A stretch of DNA of 9,130 nt from Bacteroidia bacterium (lineage in GTDB: Bacteria; Bacteroidota; Bacteroidia; NS11-12g; UBA955), in NCBI GenBank assembly GCA_023254645.1, contig JALRLA010000257.1, forward strand, positions 1 through 9,130. The letters are read 5' to 3'. The notes beneath the pieces are model-generated. The model made no database searches and was not told the origin of the DNA. It worked only from the letters and a program-made list of their open reading frames with translations. Position 1 is the stretch's first letter. The number at the start of each line of letters is the position of its first letter. Made by a program: the position numbers and the translations under genes. Shown here in pieces: positions 1 through 5,883 of the stretch.

Positions 1-761
1 AGGGTCGAAGTAGTAAACGGTGGAGCCGGACTTCTAAATGCCGGAGCCACTTGCAAATCGCTCACGTGAAATTCAGCCTCTTGGTGTTTCTCTAAAAAGG
101 CCTCCACTTCAGCGGCGGTTGTGAATTTCAACTTGCTTTCCGACTTCAATGCCCCACCCTTGGAGGTTGTAAAAAATCCTTGTACCCGGAAGTCGCTTTG
201 AGCGGTAAATTCAAGTATTTCTCTTTCGCGTTCTACGACCAATCGGACAGCCACACTTTGCACGCGTCCAGCGCTCAAGGAGGGCTTGACCTTTCTCCAC
301 AATATGGGTGACAACTCAAAACCGACCAATCGATCCAAAACCCTACGAGCTTGCTGAGCATCGACCAGATGGCGATCTATGCTGCGTGGATTTGCCACCG
401 CATTTAATATGGCCGTTTTGGTAATTTCATTGAAAACAATGCGTTTGGTATTGGATTCCTTTAATCCCAACTCCTCGTACAAATGCCAGCTAATGGCCTC
501 TCCTTCTCGGTCTTCGTCTGTCGCCAACCAGACCATTTCGGCTTGCTTGGACAACTTCTTCAATTCGCTGACCAATTTCTTTTTATCAGCAGACACTTCG
601 TATTTCGGTTTAAAGCCTCCTGCGATATCGATGGCGCCGTCTCCTTTGGGCAAATCCCGAACATGCCCCATGCTCGAGGTAACCTTGAAATCAGGGCCCA
701 AATATTTTTCGATGGTTTTCGCCTTGGCTGGCGACTCTACTATGACTAGATTTTTGATCAT
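1..761 (-). CDS. topA: DNA topoisomerase I (type IA), N-terminal part, cut by left edge
   Basis: Type IA topoisomerase that relaxes negatively supercoiled DNA in the cytoplasm by breaking one strand. The 253 visible residues begin MIKNLVIVESPAKAKT, the standard start of the Toprim domain. Metal-binding and catalytic Toprim residues are visible: Glu9 and the DxDxE set Asp82, Asp84, Glu86 (TDEDREGEA). SMGHVRDLP at 29-37 and the arch-domain segments LVDAQQARRVLDRLVGFE (about 132-149) and LSAGRVQSVAVRLV (162-175) follow in the usual order. The reading frame runs off the window just after PFTTST, which precedes the active-site tyrosine in the family, so that tyrosine and the C-terminal zinc region are not seen. 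The ATG at 761 is 1 nt past the stop of the upstream protease gene and has no Shine-Dalgarno sequence, so translation may be coupled. Identity is secure from the motifs; completeness of the gene cannot be judged. Confidence 0.97.
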   Translation of the reverse strand, partial: MIKNLVIVESPAKAKTIEKYLGPDFKVTSSMGHVRDLPKGDGAIDIAGGFKPKYEVSADKKKLVSELKKLSKQAEMVWLATDEDREGEAISWHLYEELGLKESNTKRIVFNEITKTAILNAVANPRSIDRHLVDAQQARRVLDRLVGFELSPILWRKVKPSLSAGRVQSVAVRLVVEREREILEFTAQSDFRVQGFFTTSKGGALKSESKLKFTTAAEVEAFLEKHQEAEFHVSDLQVAPAFRSPAPPFTTST

Positions 762-762
762 T

Positions 763-2856
763 TTAGGGTATCAATACAAATGGCTTGCGAATGCGGTAAG
801 TGTCTGATTTCAATTCTGCGAAATAAACACCCGATTCTGGGATTTGATTTCGATCCAGTTGGAAAACTCCAGCTGTTTGGTCCCAATGCGTAGCATTGAT
901 TTTTTCACACAATCGGCCCTGTGCATCCCAAACGGTTAGCTCGACGTTTGGACCCCAGTGCTGGGCATCGTAACGAATGGTCACTCCCTTATCGGAAGGA
1001 TTTGGATAAATGGACAGTTCTTCCCACTCGGTGTTTTCCGTTCCGGCATACCAGGGGCTGCAATTGATATTATCGATGTAAACTGGATTTCCTCCAGAGC
1101 TTACTACATCAAATCGAAACATGGCGTTGGTCGCTGAACCAAATCCCAGCGAATTCAAAGAAGGAATCCCTGACAATTTCCACTGATTGCTGGCTGAAGG
1201 AACAAAATTGCTGGCGTAAGTAGCACCGGTGTAAGACAAGGCAGACCCACTGCGTTCCAAAATTTGTGTAAAGGAGCCGCCACAGTCAGTTGAAATGAAT
1301 ACCCGCAATGTCTCGCTGACATCGGCTGAGGGCTGAGCATACGACACATAGAAGGTCATTCTAGGCGATTGCCCACCCAGAGAAGTGAAATCAAAAGAGG
1401 GAGTGGTAAAGCTGTATACCTTTCCAACACCGGTATTGGTGATGATCGGCGCTTTGATGCTGTGCGTTCCACTGAAGCCAATCGTATTCAAATAGGAAAA
1501 CTGAGAACCAGCGGGTGAGCTATGCGCAAAAGCACCCGAACCAAAAGGATCAGCCGCTTCAAAATCCTCTTCCCACTTCGCCTGATTTTCCCCATTGGCT
1601 TTCAGTACGGTTATGTAAGTATCTTGGCTGTAGCTGTTGCTGCCGTAATTGTTTTGAACGGTCAAACTTACTTTGTACGTACCCGGCGTTTGGTAAATGA
1701 CTTTGGGGTCTTTTTGGCTGGAATTGGGGGAAGACGAACCCGGCAAGGACCAGGACCATACTGTAGGCCCACCTTTGCAGCTCAAATCGTAGAACTGAAC
1801 AGCATCTCCTGCACAAACCACTCTTTTGTCTGCATTGAACAAGCCTTTGGGAGCTACGTTGGAATTTACAACGCCAGTAGACGAGAGATTGCTGCTAGTA
1901 ACGAGGTTTTTCCTTGGAGTTTGACCTAGAAAATAATGCATACGGCTCCTTTGATTGGTCGTAAAGGCCGACATGCACTTGCCATCGCTGTAATCCATGA
2001 AATTCTCCCACATGTCAGGCAAATCGGGAGAATCGTTGGAACAACTGTTTCCATTGGCAGGACAACTGGCATTGGTGAAAGTTCCGTTCACAGGAGGGGT
2101 ATCGTCACACTGATCACCACCGGTGCAACCGTCTTGGAAAGTGTGGTACAATCCCAACCAGTGACCCACTTCATGGGTAAGAGTACGCCCACCATCGGTA
2201 GAAGCCGCTGTTCCAATGGAACCCACGCGATCATGGCGAACTACTACCCCATCTCGGTTGTTCATCCATGGAAAAACCGCGTAGCCCAATACTGTACCTG
2301 AACCACCACCACTAGGGGCAATGCTGGATACAACCCAAATATTGAGGTACTTATTTTTATCCCAGTAAATGAGCTGCTTGACCGGCTCGCTCGTCATGGA
2401 AGTTTCTACTCCAGCCGATGAATAAATTCGGTTGACTCCATCGGTACAATTGCCATTGGGATCAACTTTAGCCAATTCAAAAGCAATTTGGCAATCAGCC
2501 GCACGAGAGGTAAACGCTGAGCGCAAATTTGCAATGTTGGCGTTTTTCTTATTGAAATCTTCGTTCAAGACCCGAAGTTGATCCAAAATCTGTTCCCTGC
2601 TAATGTTCTCTGGACCATTGGTGTGGATGACATGGAACACCACAGGAATCGTATAAATGGAAGCCCTTGATTGAACGGAATTCATCTGAGCCTTCCACTC
2701 TTCATTGTATTGATTTTCAATCACCTTGAGGGACGGATTCAGGTTCAACTGCTCCTGATAAAACTCATCTGTTCCACAGTGGTGTTGGGCCATCAAGGGG
2801 GACAACATCAAGGAACAAGCGAGGATGAATACCTTATATATAGGGCGTAAATTCAT
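763..2856 (-). CDS. Secreted M43 (pappalysin-type) metalloprotease with PKD domain and T9SS sorting domain
   Basis: Predicted exported zinc endopeptidase of 697 residues. The N-terminus has a Lys/Arg start, a hydrophobic core and a likely cleavage after LMA (residue 23), a Sec signal peptide. The catalytic domain (about 65-315) carries the extended zinc motif HEVGHWLGLYH at 228-238 (ligands His228, His232, His238; catalytic Glu229) and the downstream Met-turn ENFMDYS at 284-290, with several cysteines between, as in peptidase family M43. A PKD domain follows at about 335-420 (WSWSLPGSSS, TPGTYKVSLTV). Residues 430-600 are beta-rich and unassigned. The last ~85 residues (SIYPNPSDKG at 616-625, then SGVYFAEL and a basic end) match the type A sorting domain read by the type IX secretion system, so the protein is probably surface-attached or released. 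The ATG at 2856 is preferred over an in-frame TTG at 2865, because that TTG lies inside a promoter-like motif and the ATG gives a cleaner signal peptide. The substrate is unknown. Confidence 0.93.
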   Translation of the reverse strand: MNLRPIYKVFILACSLMLSPLMAQHHCGTDEFYQEQLNLNPSLKVIENQYNEEWKAQMNSVQSRASIYTIPVVFHVIHTNGPENISREQILDQLRVLNEDFNKKNANIANLRSAFTSRAADCQIAFELAKVDPNGNCTDGVNRIYSSAGVETSMTSEPVKQLIYWDKNKYLNIWVVSSIAPSGGGSGTVLGYAVFPWMNNRDGVVVRHDRVGSIGTAASTDGGRTLTHEVGHWLGLYHTFQDGCTGGDQCDDTPPVNGTFTNASCPANGNSCSNDSPDLPDMWENFMDYSDGKCMSAFTTNQRSRMHYFLGQTPRKNLVTSSNLSSTGVVNSNVAPKGLFNADKRVVCAGDAVQFYDLSCKGGPTVWSWSLPGSSSPNSSQKDPKVIYQTPGTYKVSLTVQNNYGSNSYSQDTYITVLKANGENQAKWEEDFEAADPFGSGAFAHSSPAGSQFSYLNTIGFSGTHSIKAPIITNTGVGKVYSFTTPSFDFTSLGGQSPRMTFYVSYAQPSADVSETLRVFISTDCGGSFTQILERSGSALSYTGATYASNFVPSASNQWKLSGIPSLNSLGFGSATNAMFRFDVVSSGGNPVYIDNINCSPWYAGTENTEWEELSIYPNPSDKGVTIRYDAQHWGPNVELTVWDAQGRLCEKINATHWDQTAGVFQLDRNQIPESGVYFAELKSDTYRIRKPFVLIP

Positions 2857-2862
2857 GGGGCG

Positions 2863-2870
2863 CAAAGTAA
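2863..2870 (-). promoter_or_regulatory. Candidate Bacteroidota -7 promoter element of the protease gene
   Basis: Reading the minus strand, TTACTTTG is followed by CGCCCC and then the ATG at 2856. It matches the Bacteroidota -7 consensus TAnnTTTG at all fixed positions except the second. It lies in the 22-nt gap between the yraN stop and the protease start, which would let the protease be transcribed independently of yraN. I see no TTG at the expected -33 spacing. The transcript would begin at or within a few bases of the ATG. This is an inference from a short motif. Confidence 0.4.
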
Positions 2871-2878
2871 GTTTAAAT

Positions 2879-3295
2879 CTAGCGGGGATTCTGCATCATA
2901 GAAACCGGATGGGATAAAAACGCGGCCTGATTCGGGTGAATTATTCGATCTGTACCCCCTATTTGTACGCGCATCATTCGCTGGTTGTCGCTGTAATAAA
3001 CAGCTGAAAAATCCAACCTAAACTTGTTGATTTTCTGATTCTTACAAGCTAAAAATTTCAAACCCTTCCAGGCTCGATTTCTCTGGCGAAAATCCCAGGG
3101 AATGGAATCGGGTAAAAAGTTTGTCAGTCGGCGGGTTTTCACTTCGACAGCTACCATCAAATCCTGCTTCACCAGCAGTAAATCCAATTCAAAATCAGGA
3201 GTCTTGTATCGATGACTAACCAATAAATACCCGGCTAGTGTATACTGAGCACAAACCCATTCTTCCCCCCAAATACCTACTTCATGCGGTGTCAT
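2879..3295 (-). CDS. yraN: YraN/UPF0102 family endonuclease-fold protein
   Basis: A 138-residue protein of the UPF0102 (YraN) family, a restriction-endonuclease-like fold whose cellular role is poorly defined. Visible family features in order are HEVGIWGEEW at 4-13 (conserved Glu11), AGYLLVSHRYKTPDFELDLL with Glu36 and Asp38 (usually GEIDLI), and VAVEVKTRR at 48-56 with Glu51 and Lys53. Together these form the PD-(D/E)xK-like nuclease core. RLDFSAVYY at 93-101 corresponds to the family's RFDVV strand. Length is close to the usual 115-135 residues, with a slightly long C-terminus. The frame is open further upstream, with another ATG at 3364 inside the lipB start, but only the ATG at 3295 places the N-terminus where the family begins. 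It is divergent from lipB and 22 nt upstream of the protease gene. Family assignment is good; nuclease activity is not established. Confidence 0.85.
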   Translation of the reverse strand: MTPHEVGIWGEEWVCAQYTLAGYLLVSHRYKTPDFELDLLLVKQDLMVAVEVKTRRLTNFLPDSIPWDFRQRNRAWKGLKFLACKNQKINKFRLDFSAVYYSDNQRMMRVQIGGTDRIIHPNQAAFLSHPVSMMQNPR

Positions 3296-3346
3296 CGCTG
3301 CCAACAAAGGTGCATTCCAAACTAGGACAAAAACCAGGTGCTCACC

Positions 3347-3354
3347 TACCTTTG
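3347..3354 (+). promoter_or_regulatory. Candidate -7 promoter element of the lipB-lemA-TPM operon
   Basis: TACCTTTG is an exact match to the Bacteroidota -7 consensus TAnnTTTG and is followed by C, as is common. It ends only 4 nt before the lipB ATG at 3359, so the predicted transcription start falls at or next to the start codon. No TTG is seen at the expected upstream spacing, so the -33 element is weak or absent. If correct, it drives the whole plus-strand run. It sits in the 63-bp divergent gap with yraN. Confidence 0.5.
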
Positions 3355-3358
3355 CTCC

Positions 3359-4039
3359 ATGCATATTTGCAAATTGCGCGACCAGGGTTTCGAACGCTAT
3401 GCGGAAACTTGGGAGTTGCAAAAAACCTTATTCCATTCAGGCTTGGAAGCCAAAAAGGCGGGACAAGTGCCGGGCCATTCTCTGATTTTGGTGGAACACA
3501 ATCCCGTTTATACCTTCGGCAATCGAGCCAATTGGCAGCATTTGCTGATCTCTGATGAGCGTTTGGCCGAAATCGGAGCCGAAGCCTTTGAAATTGAACG
3601 GGGCGGTGACATTACTTATCACGGACCTGGACAATTGGTCGCCTATCCCATTTTCAACCTGGAACCCATGAACATGGGCGTGAAGGACTTTGTTTGGTCC
3701 ATCGAGGAGGCCATCATTCGAACCTTGCGTCATTTTGGCATTGAATCAACCCGGGTAGATGATCGCATTGGTGTGTGGATCGACGTGGGACTGTCCAACG
3801 AGCGCAAAATTGCGGCTATCGGCATCAAATGCAGCCGTTACATGACCATGCATGGCTTGGCGCTCAATGTCAATACCGATTTGCGCATGTTCCAACACAT
3901 TGTTCCCTGCGGCATCGCCGATAAAGGAGTCAGCAGCATGAAATCCGAGTTAGGCAGACAAATTGACATGGAAAGTGTCAAAGAACAATTGAGCATGCAT
4001 TTTGCAGATGTATTCTCGCTAACCTATAAAACAAAATGA
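3359..4039 (+). CDS. lipB: Octanoyltransferase LipB (lipoyl synthesis)
   Basis: Transfers the octanoyl group from octanoyl-acyl carrier protein to the lipoyl domain lysine of target enzymes, the first step of endogenous protein lipoylation in the cytoplasm; LipA then adds sulfur. The 226-residue protein has the family blocks in order: LVEHNPVYTFG at 44-54, RGGDITYHGPGQLVAYP at 81-97, RKIAAIGIK at 149-157, MHGLALNVN at 164-172 and IVPCGI at 181-186. The catalytic pair is Lys150 and Cys184, separated by 34 residues exactly as in E. coli LipB (Lys135/Cys169). The ATG at 3359 is chosen over a GTG at 3338, because that GTG lies upstream of the -7 motif and adds residues not typical of the family. 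No Shine-Dalgarno is seen. The stop overlaps the lemA start as ATGA, suggesting translational coupling. No lipA is present in the window. Confidence 0.96.
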   Translation: MHICKLRDQGFERYAETWELQKTLFHSGLEAKKAGQVPGHSLILVEHNPVYTFGNRANWQHLLISDERLAEIGAEAFEIERGGDITYHGPGQLVAYPIFNLEPMNMGVKDFVWSIEEAIIRTLRHFGIESTRVDDRIGVWIDVGLSNERKIAAIGIKCSRYMTMHGLALNVNTDLRMFQHIVPCGIADKGVSSMKSELGRQIDMESVKEQLSMHFADVFSLTYKTK

Positions 4040-4632
4040 ACAGCAAACAACTAAGAACCTTATTGATCATTGGTGTATTCGTCCTGTTGGGCATGTGGAG
4101 TTGTGGATCCTACAACGGACTTGTCAACGAAGAAGCCAATGTGGAATTGACTTGGAGCAACGTAGAGGTACAGTACCAAAACCGAGCTGACAAAATTGTG
4201 GAGATCGCTCAATCAATCAAAGCCGAAGGCAAATTTGAGAAAAGCACCCTGCAAGAAATTGTAGAAGCTCGCGCTAGTGTGGGCAAAACTCAACTAAACC
4301 CCGATCAACTCACCGAGGAAAACTTGGCCAAATACGAGCGCGCCCAACAGTCTGCTTTGAGCCGCATGATGATCGTATTTGAGCGCTACCCTGAACTCAA
4401 GACCACCGACAGCTACAAGCAGTTGAACGACGAGATCTCAGAAGCAGAAAACCGAATTGCCACGGCCCGAAAGGACTACAACGTCTCGATCAAGAATTAC
4501 AACTTGAAGGTTCGTCGTTTTCCCGGCAATATCATGGCCAACCTGTTCGGATTTGAGCGCAAAAGTTCCTTTGCGGCCGAGTCAGGCGCCGATAAGCGCG
4601 TGGATGTCAGTGACGCTTTGGGAGACGAATAA
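4036..4632 (+). CDS. lemA: LemA family protein
   Basis: A 198-residue LemA-family protein with one hydrophobic N-terminal segment (about 7-22) and a long helical body, the usual family architecture. The recognisable core runs from SYNGLVNEEANVELTWSNVE (25-44) through the helical coil AYxN-like stretch to YPELKTTDSYKQLNDEISEA (118-137), ENRIATARKDYNVSIKNYN (138-156) and FPGNIMANLFGF (162-173). Cys23 follows MWS; this is a poor lipobox, so it could be either a lipoprotein or a single-pass membrane protein. LemA's molecular role is unclear; in Bacteroidota it is often found beside TPM-domain proteins, as here. Its ATG overlaps the lipB stop by 4 nt and its stop is 2 nt before the next gene, so the three are very probably cotranscribed. 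Confidence 0.93.
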   Translation: MNSKQLRTLLIIGVFVLLGMWSCGSYNGLVNEEANVELTWSNVEVQYQNRADKIVEIAQSIKAEGKFEKSTLQEIVEARASVGKTQLNPDQLTEENLAKYERAQQSALSRMMIVFERYPELKTTDSYKQLNDEISEAENRIATARKDYNVSIKNYNLKVRRFPGNIMANLFGFERKSSFAAESGADKRVDVSDALGDE

Positions 4633-4634
4633 GC

Positions 4635-5057
4635 ATGTTCTCCTCCCAAGAAGAGTCATCCATCATCAGCGCCATCGAAGCAGCTGAATCGCTGAGTCGT
4701 GCTGAGTTGAGGGTGCATTACACCCGCAAAGACCGAGTGGACGACATCTTTCAATCGGCTTTGCAGCAATTCCAAAAGCTGGAAATGCACAAAACGGAAG
4801 AGCGCAACGGCGTCTTGATTTTTTTGGCTCCCAAAGCCAAGCAATTGGCCATCGTCGGCGATGAGGGAATTCATCGACATGTAGGCCAAGAGTTTTGGGA
4901 ACATACCCATGCTGCTTGCATCCAAGAAATTCAGAGCAATGGCTTGGCCAAAGGCATCATTTTGGGGTTGGAATTGATTGGCAAAGAAATGGCTAAGTAC
5001 TTCCCCATCGGTGAGCACAACCCTAATGAACTGAGCAATGAGATTAGCAGCGATTAA
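4635..5057 (+). CDS. Small TPM-domain protein without signal peptide
   Basis: A 140-residue protein that is essentially a single TPM domain (named for TLP18.3, Psb32 and MOLO-1; sometimes annotated as a phosphatase fold). Typical elements are AELRVHYT at 23-30 (family: GEIRV), NGVLIFLAPKAKQLAIVGD at 58-76 and GIILGLELIGKEMAKYFP at 107-124, ending with [10 protein letters not shown]. It resembles the short TPM protein that commonly lies between lemA and a longer TPM gene in Flavobacteriia. There is no signal peptide or membrane helix, so it is predicted to stay in the cytoplasm or bind the membrane peripherally, unlike its downstream neighbour. A GGAG at 4621-4624, 10 nt before the ATG, is the best Shine-Dalgarno-like sequence in this operon. 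The 3' end overlaps the next gene by 20 nt. The biochemical role is unknown. Confidence 0.88.
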   Translation: MFSSQEESSIISAIEAAESLSRAELRVHYTRKDRVDDIFQSALQQFQKLEMHKTEERNGVLIFLAPKAKQLAIVGDEGIHRHVGQEFWEHTHAACIQEIQSNGLAKGIILGLELIGKEMAKYFPIGEHNPNELSNEISSD

Positions 5058-5826
5058 GTCCAATCTATTCTTGTTGCTCCTCGTCCTTTCAACGGGGCTG
5101 GTCAATGCTGCAGATTCCCAAAGAGAATTACCCTCCTACACGGGTCATGTCAATGATTTTGCGGGTGTGTTAACGGCTGCAGAACGGCAGACTTTGGAAC
5201 AACAGCTCTATGTGTTGGAAGACAGTACAGGAGTCCAATTTTTTGTGGTCATTGAGCAAGAACCGGGCTTTAGCGCCTTTGAGCGATCATTGGAATTGTG
5301 CCGAGCTTGGGGCGTAGGTCTGAAAGGCAAGGACAATGGATTGATGCTGTATTTGAATTTGGCCGAACGGCACTACCACACCCAAGTGGCCGAGGGCTTG
5401 CAAGGCAACATCACGGCCAGTCGTTTGGGCGAAGTAAACCGAAACTTGTTGGTTCCAGCTTTGAAACAATCTCAGTATGCCAGCGGTATATCGGAAGTTC
5501 TCAATGCCTATGTGCAAATGCTCAAGGGCCAGTACACCGGTCGGGCGACCCGAAAGAAAAAAACTGACGGTGGAATGTCTTTGATCATTGCTCTGATCGT
5601 ATTGCTGCTAATTTCCATTGGCGGCCGCAGAGGCGGTCGAGGCGGTGGCTTCCATCGTCGTGGGCGCTATCACGATCCGGTATCTTCCATGCTCTGGGGT
5701 GCTGCTTTGGGCTCTGCCTTTGGTGGTCGCTCTCACGGTGGCTTCGGCGATTCCGGTTTCGGTGGCTGGGGCGGCGCTGGTGGTGGCGGCGGATTCAACG
5801 GCGGTGGTGCTGGTGGATCTTGGTAG
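5038..5826 (+). CDS. Secreted/membrane TPM-domain protein with glycine-rich tail (YgcG-like)
   Basis: A 262-residue protein with a signal peptide (MRLAAIK, hydrophobic core, likely cleavage near VNAA, residues 22-25), then a TPM domain at about 33-165 ([49 protein letters not shown]). A KKK stretch is followed by one transmembrane helix at about 179-195, and then a tail of ~65 residues dominated by Gly, with His, Arg, Phe and Ser, ending GGSW. This domain order and the Gly-rich C-terminus match the YgcG/TPM group. The TPM domain is predicted on the periplasmic side, with the Gly-rich tail across the membrane. The start at 5038 gives the signal peptide directly and lies 20 nt inside the preceding gene in another frame. 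The antisense frames under the Gly-rich tail are proline-rich artefacts. Function is not established; association with LemA is conserved. Confidence 0.92.
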   Translation: MRLAAIKSNLFLLLLVLSTGLVNAADSQRELPSYTGHVNDFAGVLTAAERQTLEQQLYVLEDSTGVQFFVVIEQEPGFSAFERSLELCRAWGVGLKGKDNGLMLYLNLAERHYHTQVAEGLQGNITASRLGEVNRNLLVPALKQSQYASGISEVLNAYVQMLKGQYTGRATRKKKTDGGMSLIIALIVLLLISIGGRRGGRGGGFHRRGRYHDPVSSMLWGAALGSAFGGRSHGGFGDSGFGGWGGAGGGGGFNGGGAGGSW

Positions 5827-5866
5827 GAAAGTTCTGACAAACCTTTTAACTGGACCCTATGTTCAG

Positions 5867-5874
5867 TATTTTCG
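5867..5874 (+). promoter_or_regulatory. Weak -7-like element before uvrA
   Basis: TATTTTCG matches TAnnTTTG with one mismatch (C for the last T) and lies 9 nt before the uvrA ATG in the 57-bp gap after the TPM gene. No convincing -33 TTG and no terminator hairpin are visible in the gap, so uvrA may be read from its own weak promoter, from the upstream operon, or both. Confidence 0.25.
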
Positions 5875-5883
5875 CGCCTTGGC

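Noticed and set aside
379..807. Plus-strand open frame opposite topA
   Set aside because: It is antisense to clear topA coding sequence with intact Toprim motifs, and its translation shows no family features.
1522..2301. Plus-strand open frames (1522-1929 and 1936-2301) opposite the M43 protease
   Set aside because: They lie antisense to the catalytic and PKD domains and have no recognisable domain.
3338..3358. GTG at 3338 as the lipB start
   Set aside because: It lies upstream of the -7 motif at 3347-3354 and adds seven residues before the family-like N-terminus at the ATG 3359.
5620..5823. Glycine-codon-rich stretch as a DNA repeat or CRISPR-like array
   Set aside because: The repetition follows Gly codons irregularly, with no fixed unit or spacers, and is explained by the known Gly-rich tail of YgcG-like TPM proteins.
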